Shown here piece after piece: positions 15,157-23,743 of a DNA stretch of 27,211 nt (positions are counted from its first letter, which is position 1; each line of letters begins with the position of its first letter). The position numbers were made by a program, and so were the translations under genes. The notes beneath the pieces were generated by a model that searched no databases, was not told the DNA's origin, and worked only from the letters and a program-made list of their open reading frames with translations. The DNA is taken from contig UQWH01000023.1 in assembly GCA_900544705.1 (NCBI GenBank), forward strand, positions 1 to 27,211, given 5' to 3'. The DNA is from an uncultured Eubacteriales bacterium (GTDB taxonomy: Bacteria; Bacillota; Clostridia; Oscillospirales; Oscillospiraceae).

Positions 15157-17300
15157 ACGGGCTGCACATCACTCCCTGGTGTATTCAGAGCACCGACCCG
15201 GAAAACCGGGCGTTTGCCGAGAGCATTTTTTCCCTCGGCAATGGCTACATGGGCACGCGCGGCTACCGTCCCGATCGGCGCGGGGAGCATCTGGCATGGC
15301 GCTCGACCTTCGTTTCCGGCTTCTATGAATACGTCCGGCCGGGCATTACCGACTTGGTCAATCAGCCGGACTTTTCCGCGCTGCAATTTTCCCTGAACGG
15401 TGTGGACAGCGAGACGCTCCTGCTCTCGGACTACACGCAGACACTCGATCTGCGCTGCGGCCTGCTGCGCTGGGACTACCGCCTGACCGATGCGGACGGA
15501 CACGTGACGCATGTGCGACAGGAGAAATTTCTGAGCATGGCCGACCGGCATCTGGCTGCGCTGCGCCTGACGCTTACGGCGGAAAACTGGTCTGGAAAGG
15601 CCGAAATCGAGACGGGCATTGACGCAGGCGTCATGAATCTTCCCATTGCGGACGATCAGCTCACGCAGAACATGGATTTTTCCGACCTCTGGTCGGACGT
15701 TCAGACGCAGGAGAGCGCGCGCGGCAGTCTGCTCACAGCCAAAACGCGCATTTCCGGCCGGGAAACCGTCATGGGCTACTGCCTTTCCCAAGCGGGCAGT
15801 ACGGAGCGCGTACCGCACGCGGTCGTTACCCGCGTTCAGGTGCAGCTTACCGAGGGTGTACCGTGGACGCTGGAAAAGCTCGTCTGCTGCGCGACCTACC
15901 GTGACAGTGACCCCATGCGCCGCGTGCGCGCGACGCTCTGTGGGGCGGAGCCGGCGTTTGATCTGCGTTTACGGCAAAGTGCGGAGGCATGGGAGGAAAT
16001 CTGGCAGGACACGGATGTTGAGCTGGAGGGTAACGACGAATGGCAGGGTGCGATCCGCTATAACATTTTCCAGCTTATCCAGGCGATGCCGTCGGCCGAC
16101 AGCCGCGCCAGCATCGGCGCGCGCGGCCTGACCCACGGGCGCTACAAGGGCTGCTATTTCTGGGACACAGAAATTTTCATGCTGCCCATGTTCCTGTGGA
16201 CGCGGCCGGAGGACGCGGAATCGCTGCTGGGGTACCGCTATCACACCCTGCCCGATGCAATGGAAAGCGCAAAACGCTTTTCGGCCAAGGGCGCGCGCTA
16301 TTCATGGATGTCCTCGGACACGGGCTTTGAGCAGTGTGAGAGCTGGGATACCGGCTGCTGCGAAATTCACATAACTGCGGACATTGCTTACGCATTTTAC
16401 CGTTACAATTACGTAATTTCTGACGAAAAGCTGAGAAATCAGTCGGCGGAAGTCCTTGTGCAGACGGCACGCTACTGGGTCGACCGCTTCAACTATTCTG
16501 CGCAGGAGGATCGTTATCATCTGCTGTTTGTCAAGGGGCCGGACGAATACGGCGGCGTGACGACGGATGATTTTTACACCGTCTGCATGGCACGCGACAA
16601 TCTGCAATATGCTGCGCAGTACGTCCGCGCACTGCCCGGCGCGCAGATTCAGGCTCTTGCGGAAAAGACCGGCCTGACCCCGCAGGAGCCGGCGCTCTGG
16701 GAGGAGATCGCGCGCAAGGTCGTGCTCGTGCGCGACGGGCTTCTGTGGCGGCAGGATTCGACCTTCGGTTATCTTGAGCCGCTGGACATCGCCGCGGCCA
16801 AGGACGGCGACGCCCCGCTGTACCACACGATCAGCTTTGACCGCCTGCAGCGCTATCAGGTACTCAAACAGCCGGATGTGCTGATGTACATGGCGCTGCG
16901 GCCCGAGCGCTTTTCCGACGCGGAGGTGTGCGCAGCGTGGGAGTATTATGAGCCGCGCACACTGCATGATTCTACCCTGAGCTTCGGCATTCACGCGCTG
17001 CTGGCCGCACGGTACGGCTTTGCGCGGGCGGTGGAATATTTTGAAAAATCGCTCTTCCTCGACCTGAAAAACGTCATGGGCAACACCGCGAACGAGGGCA
17101 TCCACACTGCCGCCCTCGGCGCGACATGGCAGGCGATGGTACTGGGCTTCGGCGGTCTGGAGGAACGCGACGGCGCGCTGCATGTCAGTCCTCATCTGCC
17201 CGAGACGCTCACGGCCATGTGTTACCGCGTGCATTGGCGCGGGACGCGTTACGAGATCCGCCTGCGGCGCGGGGAAGCGCCGTCCGTGCAGAAACTGTGA
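15153..17300 (+). CDS. GH65 family glycoside phosphorylase-type enzyme
   Basis: GH65 enzymes mostly split alpha-linked glucose disaccharides (maltose, trehalose, kojibiose, nigerose) with phosphate to glucose and beta-glucose 1-phosphate. The predicted 715 residues show the family order: N-terminal ESIFSLGNGYMGTRG, barrel entry GLTHGRYKGCYFWDTEIFMLP, the catalytic acid E465 in KGPDEYGG, the phosphate-site region with K572 in LKQPDVL, then TLHDSTLSFGIHALLAA and GNTANEGIHTAALGATWQAMVLGFGGL. It is a little short and its active-site segment departs from the usual GPDEYHE..DNNAYTN, so the acceptor sugar may differ from known members. No signal peptide is present. Four-base overlap with the preceding gene and an AAAGGAGG ribosome binding site indicate coupled translation. 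No beta-phosphoglucomutase is seen in the window to process the product. Confidence 0.9.
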   Translation: MNGLHITPWCIQSTDPENRAFAESIFSLGNGYMGTRGYRPDRRGEHLAWRSTFVSGFYEYVRPGITDLVNQPDFSALQFSLNGVDSETLLLSDYTQTLDLRCGLLRWDYRLTDADGHVTHVRQEKFLSMADRHLAALRLTLTAENWSGKAEIETGIDAGVMNLPIADDQLTQNMDFSDLWSDVQTQESARGSLLTAKTRISGRETVMGYCLSQAGSTERVPHAVVTRVQVQLTEGVPWTLEKLVCCATYRDSDPMRRVRATLCGAEPAFDLRLRQSAEAWEEIWQDTDVELEGNDEWQGAIRYNIFQLIQAMPSADSRASIGARGLTHGRYKGCYFWDTEIFMLPMFLWTRPEDAESLLGYRYHTLPDAMESAKRFSAKGARYSWMSSDTGFEQCESWDTGCCEIHITADIAYAFYRYNYVISDEKLRNQSAEVLVQTARYWVDRFNYSAQEDRYHLLFVKGPDEYGGVTTDDFYTVCMARDNLQYAAQYVRALPGAQIQALAEKTGLTPQEPALWEEIARKVVLVRDGLLWRQDSTFGYLEPLDIAAAKDGDAPLYHTISFDRLQRYQVLKQPDVLMYMALRPERFSDAEVCAAWEYYEPRTLHDSTLSFGIHALLAARYGFARAVEYFEKSLFLDLKNVMGNTANEGIHTAALGATWQAMVLGFGGLEERDGALHVSPHLPETLTAMCYRVHWRGTRYEIRLRRGEAPSVQKL

Positions 17301-17319
17301 AATTGACCGCTTTGCAGTT

Positions 17320-17357
17320 CCGGAGAAAAAACACGCGGGAGAGTGGTTTTTCTCTGG
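17320..17357 (+). repeat. Imperfect inverted repeat after the GH65 gene
   Basis: CCGGAGAAAAAAC (17320-17332) pairs with GGTTTTTCTCTGG (17345-17357) over 13 positions with two mismatches. The stem is AU-rich and lacks a T-run, so it is a weak terminator at best; it may reduce read-through from the glycosidase operon or stabilise its 3' end. It runs into the candidate -35 of the next promoter. Confidence 0.35.
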
Positions 17358-17383
17358 AATGTGAAAACGGTTGATGATATAAT
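17355..17383 (+). promoter_or_regulatory. Promoter of the transport operon
   Basis: TATAAT at 17378-17383 is a perfect -10. TGGAAT at 17355-17360 is a weak -35 (3 of 6) at the optimal 17-base spacing. It lies 20 bases before a GGAGG ribosome binding site. A weak -35 with a perfect -10 is common at promoters that depend on regulation. Confidence 0.6.
17362..17375. promoter_or_regulatory. Operator-like site between -35 and -10 (LacI/CcpA type)
   Basis: TGAAAACGGTTGAT lies entirely in the promoter spacer. In reverse complement its centre AACCGTT matches the core at 9660-9673, with the same CpG register. It also fits the first 12 positions of the CcpA cre consensus TGNAANCGNTNNCA and misses the last two fixed bases. 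Either the local LacI protein or a global CcpA could bind here; occupancy would block RNA polymerase. Confidence 0.48.
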
Positions 17384-17403
17384 AAAATTATGGAGGTAAT
17401 GAA

Positions 17404-18909
17404 ATGAAGAAAATGAGTTCTATTGTGTCACTGCTCCTTGCCGTGCTTCTCCTTGTCGGGATGCTGGCAGGCTGCACGGGCGACCCTGCGATCCCTTCCG
17501 GCGGCTCCGAAAAACCGTCCGAAGCGCCGTCATCCGAGTCCAAGGCGACGCCGAACGAGGACATCTATCAGCTCAAGGGTTCTGTGACCATCGCCTATCC
17601 CGAGGGGGAGGTTGCGGAAATCCAGCCCGTGCTTGAAGCCTTCCGCGCACAGTATCCCAACATCGAAGTCGTGGAGGAACCCTTCCCCGGCTCCACCGGC
17701 GGTGCCTTCAACGAGTATCTGACGCAGAAGGCGGCGGCCAACGCAATGCCTGACCTGATGTGGCTGGACTGGAACGACTTCGCACCCGAGGTCGCCAGCG
17801 GCTTCGTCATGCCTCTTGACGACTACTTCTTTGCCGACCCCGAGTCGGAGTATGTGCCCAGCGGCATGACCGATCCCTATGTCTACGGCGGCAAGCTCTA
17901 TGCGCTGCCCTGCCAGATGAACGCCATGGGCATCACGATGAACCTGGATATGCTCGAGGCGCTGAACATCGAGAAGCCCGGCTACGACTGGACGGTCGAT
18001 GAATTCATGGAGATCTGCAAAAAGGCCATCACCGCCGACACCTGCGCCGCCGCGACGCTGGAAGACTGGGATCAGGTCTATTCCGCGCAGGCTGACGGAT
18101 TGTTCTATCCCGCATATGACTATGTAAACCACACCTTCGACTTCACGAACAAGTGGGTTCCCGCAATGAACCAGCTCGCCGAAATGCGCGCCATCCCGGG
18201 CTTTGAGGCATGGTCGATGCGCTTCCCCAAGAATGAGGACGGCACTACCTCCACCGATTCCGAATATGTTGCAAAGTTCGGTGAGGCAGGTAAGGATGAT
18301 ACGCACTACACCTTCAAGAACGGCATGGCGCTGCTGTGCACCAACGCAACGTGGAACGATAACTGGATGCGTGGTGAGTGCCAGGTCAACTGGGATTACT
18401 GGCCCTACCCGCGTGCCAATGCCAATACCCCGACCTACACCCCGATCCATGTGGACTGCGCTTACTTAACGAGCACCTGCGCCGATCCCGATGCTGCCTT
18501 CCAGCTTCTCAAGTGGCTGACCTACGGTGTTGAGGGCAATATGCAGCGTCTGGACATCTTCGCTGCGCGCGTGGATGGTCAGACCGCGGGCGAGGACACC
18601 AAGCTCATCAAGACGTGGTTCATCCCCTGCACGCAGCATCCGGACGTTCTGGCCAAGTTCGAGCAGGCGCCGAACGTCAGCGAGGGCCTGATGGCACTAT
18701 ATAAGAGCCTTGAACACTCCATCCGCGGCGACCTCAACAAGATCGTCCCGGGCTACAGCAGCGTGTTCAACGATGAGGTTTCAGGAATGATCAACTCCGT
18801 CCGCGAGGGCAAGGCCAACGCTGCCGATGTTGCCGGCCAGATTGACTCCATCGTCAATGCGGCGCTCGCAGAGCAGCTTGAGATCTTCAACGAAAAAGTC
18901 GGCAAATAA
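17404..18909 (+). CDS. Extracellular solute-binding lipoprotein (family 1, sugar ABC importer)
   Basis: This is the main ligand receptor of the ABC importer, tethered outside the membrane. The predicted 501-residue protein begins with a lipoprotein signal ending MLAGC, with C24 as the lipidation site, then a Ser/Pro/Glu-rich linker to about residue 50. The mature part has the family-1 SBP pattern: GSVTIAYPEGEVAEIQPVLEAFRAQYPNIEV, DLMWLDWNDFAPEVASGFVMPLDDYF, YVYGGKLYALPCQMNAMGITMNLDML, and a late AFQLLKWLTYGVEG. The ATG follows GGAGG (17392-17396). It leads the operon directly behind the regulated promoter and is followed by a stem-loop, an arrangement that typically gives it more transcript than the permease genes. 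Its sugar cannot be read from sequence; the neighbouring GH31 and GH65 genes suggest an alpha-gluco-oligosaccharide. Confidence 0.92.
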   Translation: MKKMSSIVSLLLAVLLLVGMLAGCTGDPAIPSGGSEKPSEAPSSESKATPNEDIYQLKGSVTIAYPEGEVAEIQPVLEAFRAQYPNIEVVEEPFPGSTGGAFNEYLTQKAAANAMPDLMWLDWNDFAPEVASGFVMPLDDYFFADPESEYVPSGMTDPYVYGGKLYALPCQMNAMGITMNLDMLEALNIEKPGYDWTVDEFMEICKKAITADTCAAATLEDWDQVYSAQADGLFYPAYDYVNHTFDFTNKWVPAMNQLAEMRAIPGFEAWSMRFPKNEDGTTSTDSEYVAKFGEAGKDDTHYTFKNGMALLCTNATWNDNWMRGECQVNWDYWPYPRANANTPTYTPIHVDCAYLTSTCADPDAAFQLLKWLTYGVEGNMQRLDIFAARVDGQTAGEDTKLIKTWFIPCTQHPDVLAKFEQAPNVSEGLMALYKSLEHSIRGDLNKIVPGYSSVFNDEVSGMINSVREGKANAADVAGQIDSIVNAALAEQLEIFNEKVGK

Positions 18910-18920
18910 CCTATCTTTCT

Positions 18921-18945
18921 CCCACCCGGCGGCTTGCCGGGTGGG
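18921..18945 (+). terminator. Intercistronic stem-loop after the solute-binding protein
   Basis: CCCACCCGGC (18921-18930) and GCCGGGTGGG (18936-18945) form a perfect 10-bp GC-rich stem with loop GGCTT, 12 bases after the stop codon. No T-run follows, so it is probably not a full terminator. Such structures commonly protect the upstream SBP message from 3' decay or attenuate read-through. Confidence 0.75.
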
Positions 18946-18977
18946 AATCGGGCGGTATCTCGGGGAGGAGGGCATCG

Positions 18978-21866
18978 ATGAAACGGATTCTATTGGGCGT
19001 GGTCGGCGCGCTGCTTGTTGTCTGCCTTGCGGTACTGGCGGTGTTTGCGGGGATCGTGCACAGCGAAACGTCCAAACTGCACGGTGAAGCTGCCGAGGGA
19101 AGGAGTTATCTTCTCTCGGATGAGAGCGCCGCGGAAAAGCAGCTCGACTTCCGAAGCCGTATTGCGGCTGCGGCAGAGTTCCCGAGCGGCCTGCAAATCG
19201 CCGCAGAGGAGACGACCGCCGTCTCTCTGCGCGTGGAAACGGCGGGGCGATATGACCTCGTGGCGGTCTATGCCGCGCCGGAGAAGAACCTCTTTGAAAA
19301 TCCTGTGAATTTCACGGTGAACGGTGCGCAGTTTACCTGCACGCTCTCCTTCCTCTGGGCGGACGACGTCTCCGAGATGAAAACCGACCGCTATGGCAAC
19401 GAGGTGCTGCCAGAGCAGTATCAGCTTCCGTGGGCGGCATCCTATCTGAAGGAGGCCGAGTCCTTCTCCGGCCGTCCGCTTGCGCTCAATCTGCCTGTGG
19501 GCGAGGTCAGTGTCACGCTACAGCCGCAGAATCAAAGTCTCCTGCTCTACGGTCTGTATGCGGTCGAGCCGCAGCGGGAGCCGTCTTATGCGGAATACCT
19601 ATCCGCTCTTTCCTCGGCATCTGTCTATGCCGGCGAACGTCTGACCCTTCAGGGTGAGGCCTACCGCGCAAAAAACGACAGCTCCATCCGCGGTACCAAC
19701 ATTCCGAATACCTCCGTTTCTCCGGCCAGTCCCTATGTGAAGCGCATCAACGCCACTGCGGACGAATCCAACAAGCGCATGGGACAGAAGCTGTACTATG
19801 AAGTGGAAGCGCCGGAGGACGGACTTTATTTTATCAGCTTCAAATACTGCCAGCCGAAAAAGACCGGCGGCTGTTCCTACAGAACCATTGAAATTGACGG
19901 CAATGTGCCGTATACCGAGCTCCGCGACGTGGGCTTTGCGTATACCGGCATCAATACATATCAAAACAAAACGCTGGATACCGGCGTTTATCTGACGCGC
20001 GGCGTGCATCTGCTCGCGCTTGAGGTCACGGCAGAGCCGATGCAGGCGCCCTACCGCGAGCTGATGGCCATTGTCAACGAGATCAACGACACCGGTATTG
20101 CCCTCAAACGCATCAAGGGCAACAACTCCGGCGAGAGCGCGGGTGTGGACACCAACCGGACATGGGACATTTTGCAGTACATGCCGGACATTCTCGATAG
20201 GATCGAGGACTGGTCCGCTCGCCTGACGGCGGTCTATGACCAATTAAAAGACATTGGCGGCATGGAGCCGACCTATGTCTCCGACCTGATGCTGACGGTG
20301 CAGAATTTGCAGCGCCTTGCGGAAAAGCCGCGCGAGATTCCAAACAAGCTGAGCTTGCTCAGCGACGATTCCAGCTCAGCCGCACAGCTTGCCGCGCTGA
20401 CACTGACGAAAATCTATGAGCAGAACCTGAGCATCGACTGCATTTATCTGCACGGCGAAAACGAGCCGCTGCCCGCGCCGAAGGCTGGCATGCTCTCCGC
20501 CCTTGCCGTTGGCATCAAGCAGTTTCTCTATTCTTTCTCACGCGACATGAACGAGAGCGCGGACGTGCAGAACGAGGGGCAGATGCTCACGGTGTGGATC
20601 AACAAGCCCTCGCAGTATGTCGAGACGCTGCGCCAGCTCACCGCCGACGAGTTTACCCGCGAGACAGGCATTGAGGTCAGCTTTTCCATCATGCCGGACG
20701 AAAAGAAGATCACGCTGGCCAATTCCACCGGCAGCAATCCCGACCTCGCGCTCGGCCTGAGCTACTACCGGCCCGCAGAGTTCGCTATGCGCGGCATGGC
20801 GGTAAATTTACTGGAATTTGACGATTTTCTGGACTGGTACGGCGCGGAGTACAACCTGCGCGCACTGGCACCCATGGCCTACGAAGACGGCGTTTACGGT
20901 GCGAGCGAGACGCAGGAATTTTACGTTCTGTTCTACCGTAAGGACATTCTCGACAGCCTCGGCCTGACAGTTCCGGACACATGGGATGACGTCAAGGCCA
21001 TGATGCCGGTATTGCACCGCAACGCGATGAATTTCAATCTTCCGCTGGCGAACAACGTCGGCTACAAGAGCTTCGAAGCGACGGGCGGCTTCCTCTTCCA
21101 GAACGGCGGCGATTATTATTCGCCGGACGGCTTTGCCTCGAACTTCGGCGATCCGAACACCCTGCGCGGCCTGCGGGAAATGGTCGAATTGTATCAGGTA
21201 TACGGACTTGCACAGAATATTCCAAACTTTTTCAATGCGTTTCGATCGGGAAGCGTGCCCATCGGCGTGTCGAATTTCTCGACGTACCTGCAGCTTCAGG
21301 TGGGCGCGCCGGAGCTGAATGGACGCTGGGACATCGCGCTCGTTCCGGGCACGCAGCAGGCCGACGGCACGGTGCGCCGCGACTGGTCCGCAGATGCGAC
21401 CTCTTCGATGATCTTCTCCAATTCGCAGAAAAAACAGGAGGCATACCGCTTCCTGAAATGGTGGCTGTCGTCCGGGACACAGCTAAAATATGCGACCGAC
21501 CTGCAAATGAAATACGGCCCGGACTACATCTGGAACACCGGCAATCGCATCGCGCTGGCGGGAATGTCCTATCCGCTCGCGCACAAAAAGGTGATTTTGG
21601 AGCAGTGGTCATGGCAGCACGAAGCGCTGCGCCATCCGGCCAGTTATATTTTGGAGCGCGAGGTCTCCAATGCGTGGATCGCCATTGTCACGCAGGGCGA
21701 GCCGTTTCAGGCGCGCATCGACGAGGCGACACTGGCCTCCAACCGCGAAATTCAGCGCAAGCTCACGGAGTTCGGTTATCTGGACGAGAACGGGCAGAAG
21801 CGCAGGGACTATAATATCCATCTGATTGAGGATCTGATCGAGCGCAGAGAGGAGGACGGCCAATGA
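18978..21866 (+). CDS. Membrane-anchored multidomain protein with C-terminal solute-binding domain
   Basis: The predicted 962-residue surface protein has an N-terminal hydrophobic anchor (about residues 4-27, no lipobox), a first beta-rich module (about 40-195), a second carbohydrate-binding-like beta-sandwich (about 215-355; GQKLYYEVEAPEDGLYFISFKY, YRTIEIDGNVPY, GVYLTRGVHLLALEV), a helical stretch (about 395-510) and a C-terminal family-1 solute-binding domain from about 533 (LTVWINKPSQYVETLRQLTADEFTRETGIEV, SNPDLALGLSYYRPAEFAMRGMAVNLLEFDDF, YGASETQEFYVLFYRKDILDSLGL, AYRFLKWWLSS). Domain borders are estimates. The ATG follows GGGGAGGAGGG. It overlaps the first permease by four bases. It probably holds or feeds a glycan at the surface next to the permeases; whether it replaces or assists the lipoprotein SBP is unknown. 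Confidence 0.85.
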   Translation: MKRILLGVVGALLVVCLAVLAVFAGIVHSETSKLHGEAAEGRSYLLSDESAAEKQLDFRSRIAAAAEFPSGLQIAAEETTAVSLRVETAGRYDLVAVYAAPEKNLFENPVNFTVNGAQFTCTLSFLWADDVSEMKTDRYGNEVLPEQYQLPWAASYLKEAESFSGRPLALNLPVGEVSVTLQPQNQSLLLYGLYAVEPQREPSYAEYLSALSSASVYAGERLTLQGEAYRAKNDSSIRGTNIPNTSVSPASPYVKRINATADESNKRMGQKLYYEVEAPEDGLYFISFKYCQPKKTGGCSYRTIEIDGNVPYTELRDVGFAYTGINTYQNKTLDTGVYLTRGVHLLALEVTAEPMQAPYRELMAIVNEINDTGIALKRIKGNNSGESAGVDTNRTWDILQYMPDILDRIEDWSARLTAVYDQLKDIGGMEPTYVSDLMLTVQNLQRLAEKPREIPNKLSLLSDDSSSAAQLAALTLTKIYEQNLSIDCIYLHGENEPLPAPKAGMLSALAVGIKQFLYSFSRDMNESADVQNEGQMLTVWINKPSQYVETLRQLTADEFTRETGIEVSFSIMPDEKKITLANSTGSNPDLALGLSYYRPAEFAMRGMAVNLLEFDDFLDWYGAEYNLRALAPMAYEDGVYGASETQEFYVLFYRKDILDSLGLTVPDTWDDVKAMMPVLHRNAMNFNLPLANNVGYKSFEATGGFLFQNGGDYYSPDGFASNFGDPNTLRGLREMVELYQVYGLAQNIPNFFNAFRSGSVPIGVSNFSTYLQLQVGAPELNGRWDIALVPGTQQADGTVRRDWSADATSSMIFSNSQKKQEAYRFLKWWLSSGTQLKYATDLQMKYGPDYIWNTGNRIALAGMSYPLAHKKVILEQWSWQHEALRHPASYILEREVSNAWIAIVTQGEPFQARIDEATLASNREIQRKLTEFGYLDENGQKRRDYNIHLIEDLIERREEDGQ

Positions 21867-22813
21867 TCTGCAAAGAGAAAAAGAAGCGCGCGTCCTTTTC
21901 CCTGCGGCGGACGCTTTCGCCCCTGCTGCGGCACATGAACCGGCACGCTGTGTTTTATATGCAGGCACCGTTCGTGATTTTATTTCTGCTGTTCATCATC
22001 ATTCCCGTCGTCATTGCCATCGGCATCTCCTTCACGGACTTCAATTCCATCGAAAAGCCGAATTTTGTCGGCTTGGAAAACTACGTCAATATTCTGACCA
22101 ACGACAATACCTTCACGGAGTTTGCAATCCCGAACACCATCGTCTATTCCGTCATCGTCGGCGTAGGCGGCTACATTCTCTCCTTCTTTCTGGCGTGGTC
22201 GCTGGCGCAGGTTCCCAAGGGGCCGCGGACGGTCATGGCGATCATTCTCTATCTGCCGTCCATGACGGCAGGCATCATGCTCTCGACGGTCTGGCAGGTG
22301 TTCTTCGCAGGCGACAAGGTCGGCTATCTGAACGCGATTTTACTCAAGCTCGACCTAATCCAAAGCCCGATCACATGGCTGTCAGATTCGCGGTATCTGA
22401 TGCTCATCATGATCGTCGTCTCCCTTTGGAGCAGCATGGGCATCGGCTTTCTCTCCATGCTTGCGGGCATTCTGAACGTCAACCGCGAGCTTTACGAGGC
22501 CGCACACATCGACGGCGTGAAAAACCGTATTCAAGAGATTATATACATCACCGTTCCGGCCATCAAGCCGCACATGATGTTCGGCGCGATCATGGCCATC
22601 GTCAACGCCTTCCAGAACGGAAGCATCGGTGTGCAGCTCTCGGGCGCGAACCCGACGCCCGGCTACGCCGGTCAGCTCCTCGTCACACACGCGGAGGAAT
22701 ACGCCTTTGTCCGCTACGAGATGGGTTACAGTGCGGCGCTGGCGGTGATTTTGCTGCTGATCATCTGGGGCGTGTCGCAGCTTTCCAAAAAACTCTTTGC
22801 AGTCAGGGGGTGA
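21863..22813 (+). CDS. Sugar ABC transporter permease (MalF/MsmF-type)
   Basis: This is one of the two membrane subunits of a CUT1-type carbohydrate importer. The predicted 316-residue protein has a basic cytoplasmic N-terminus and about six membrane helices, beginning with FYMQAPFVILFLLFIIIPVVIAIGISF. The EAA loop that docks on the ATPase reads YEAAHIDGVKNRIQEIIYITVPAIKP. The motif GLENYVNIL after the first helix is typical of MalF/UgpA-type permeases. Its start overlaps the preceding stop (ATGA) and is preceded by GGAGG, and the second permease follows within five bases. No ATP-binding subunit is encoded in the window, so a shared MsmK/MsmX-type ATPase elsewhere probably energises it. Confidence 0.95.
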   Translation: MICKEKKKRASFSLRRTLSPLLRHMNRHAVFYMQAPFVILFLLFIIIPVVIAIGISFTDFNSIEKPNFVGLENYVNILTNDNTFTEFAIPNTIVYSVIVGVGGYILSFFLAWSLAQVPKGPRTVMAIILYLPSMTAGIMLSTVWQVFFAGDKVGYLNAILLKLDLIQSPITWLSDSRYLMLIMIVVSLWSSMGIGFLSMLAGILNVNRELYEAAHIDGVKNRIQEIIYITVPAIKPHMMFGAIMAIVNAFQNGSIGVQLSGANPTPGYAGQLLVTHAEEYAFVRYEMGYSAALAVILLLIIWGVSQLSKKLFAVRG

Positions 22814-22817
22814 GGAC

Positions 22818-23732
22818 ATGAGAAAAAGGCACTTGCAGATCATCGGTATCAATCCCGCACGCTTCGACCGCTCGCAGATCAAGTTTTTCCTGTATCTGGT
22901 TCCGATCACGGTTTTGATGGGACTTCCCATCGTGTTCATTTTCTTCAATGCCTTCAAACCGCTTGATGAGCTGCTCAATTACCCGCCGAAGTTCTATACG
23001 CTGCGCCCGACGCTCCAGAATTTCCGTAACCTCATGGCGACCTCGGCCAATAAGGCCATTCCCATGAGCCGCTACCTGTTCAACAGTATCCTGACGACGT
23101 TGGCCGTCGTGTTCTTCACGCTGATGATTACGACCATGGCGGCCTACTGTATGTCCAAGAAGAACTACCGCCTGAAGAAGCTCCTGTTCGGCATCAACGA
23201 GGCGGCTCTGATGTTTGTCTCGGCGGCGGTGGCGATCCCGCGCTATATCATCGTCAGCAAGCTCGGACTGGTGGACAGCATCTGGGCGCACATCGTGCCC
23301 ATGCTCTCCATGCCGGTGGGACTATATCTGGTCAAGCAATTCATAGACGACCTGCCGGATGAGATGATCGAGGCGGCGCGGCTGGACGGTGCGGGCGATT
23401 TTTATATCCTTCGAAAAATCGTCCTGCCGAATATCAAGCCAACCTTGGCGACTGTTGCAATTCTGGCCTTTCAGGCCTCGTGGAACAGTATGGAGGCCTC
23501 AAATTACTACATCAATAACGAGGCGCTTAAGAGCTTCTCATTCTATATGTCCACGCTGACGCAGGCCTCGGGCAATGCCAATGCCATGGTCGGCCAGCTT
23601 GCAGGCAACGCGGTCGCCGGGCTTGGCATGCAGGCCGCTGCGACACTTATCATGTTCCTGCCGAACCTGATTCTGTTCATCATTTTGCAGTCGCGGGTCA
23701 TGAACACCATGTCCCACTCCGGTATGAAATAG
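22818..23732 (+). CDS. Sugar ABC transporter permease (MalG/MsmG-type)
   Basis: This is the second membrane subunit of the importer. The predicted 304-residue protein has about six helices, starting FFLYLVPITVLMGLPIVFIFFNAFKPLDELL, a form typical of MalG/AraQ-type permeases. The EAA loop reads MIEAARLDGAGDFYILRKIVLPNIKPTLAT. ATG 22818 is preferred because GGGGGTGAGG immediately precedes it at 22806-22815; an in-frame CTG/ATT-type codon farther upstream would overlap the first permease. The C-terminus FIILQSRVMNTMSHSGMK matches the usual short tail with a final G-K. The stop codon overlaps the ribosome binding site of the next gene, so translation continues into the NHL/Yip1 gene. Confidence 0.95.
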   Translation: MRKRHLQIIGINPARFDRSQIKFFLYLVPITVLMGLPIVFIFFNAFKPLDELLNYPPKFYTLRPTLQNFRNLMATSANKAIPMSRYLFNSILTTLAVVFFTLMITTMAAYCMSKKNYRLKKLLFGINEAALMFVSAAVAIPRYIIVSKLGLVDSIWAHIVPMLSMPVGLYLVKQFIDDLPDEMIEAARLDGAGDFYILRKIVLPNIKPTLATVAILAFQASWNSMEASNYYINNEALKSFSFYMSTLTQASGNANAMVGQLAGNAVAGLGMQAAATLIMFLPNLILFIILQSRVMNTMSHSGMK

Positions 23733-23743
23733 GAGGGCTGCGC

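Noticed and set aside
16407..16418. Perfect palindrome AATTACGTAATT inside the GH65 gene
   Set aside because: Several 12-base palindromes are expected by chance in a window of this size, and it does not match the operator motif.
22797..22817. Longer N-terminus for the second permease
   Set aside because: It begins at a non-ATG codon inside the first permease, while ATG 22818 has a strong purine-rich ribosome binding site directly before it.
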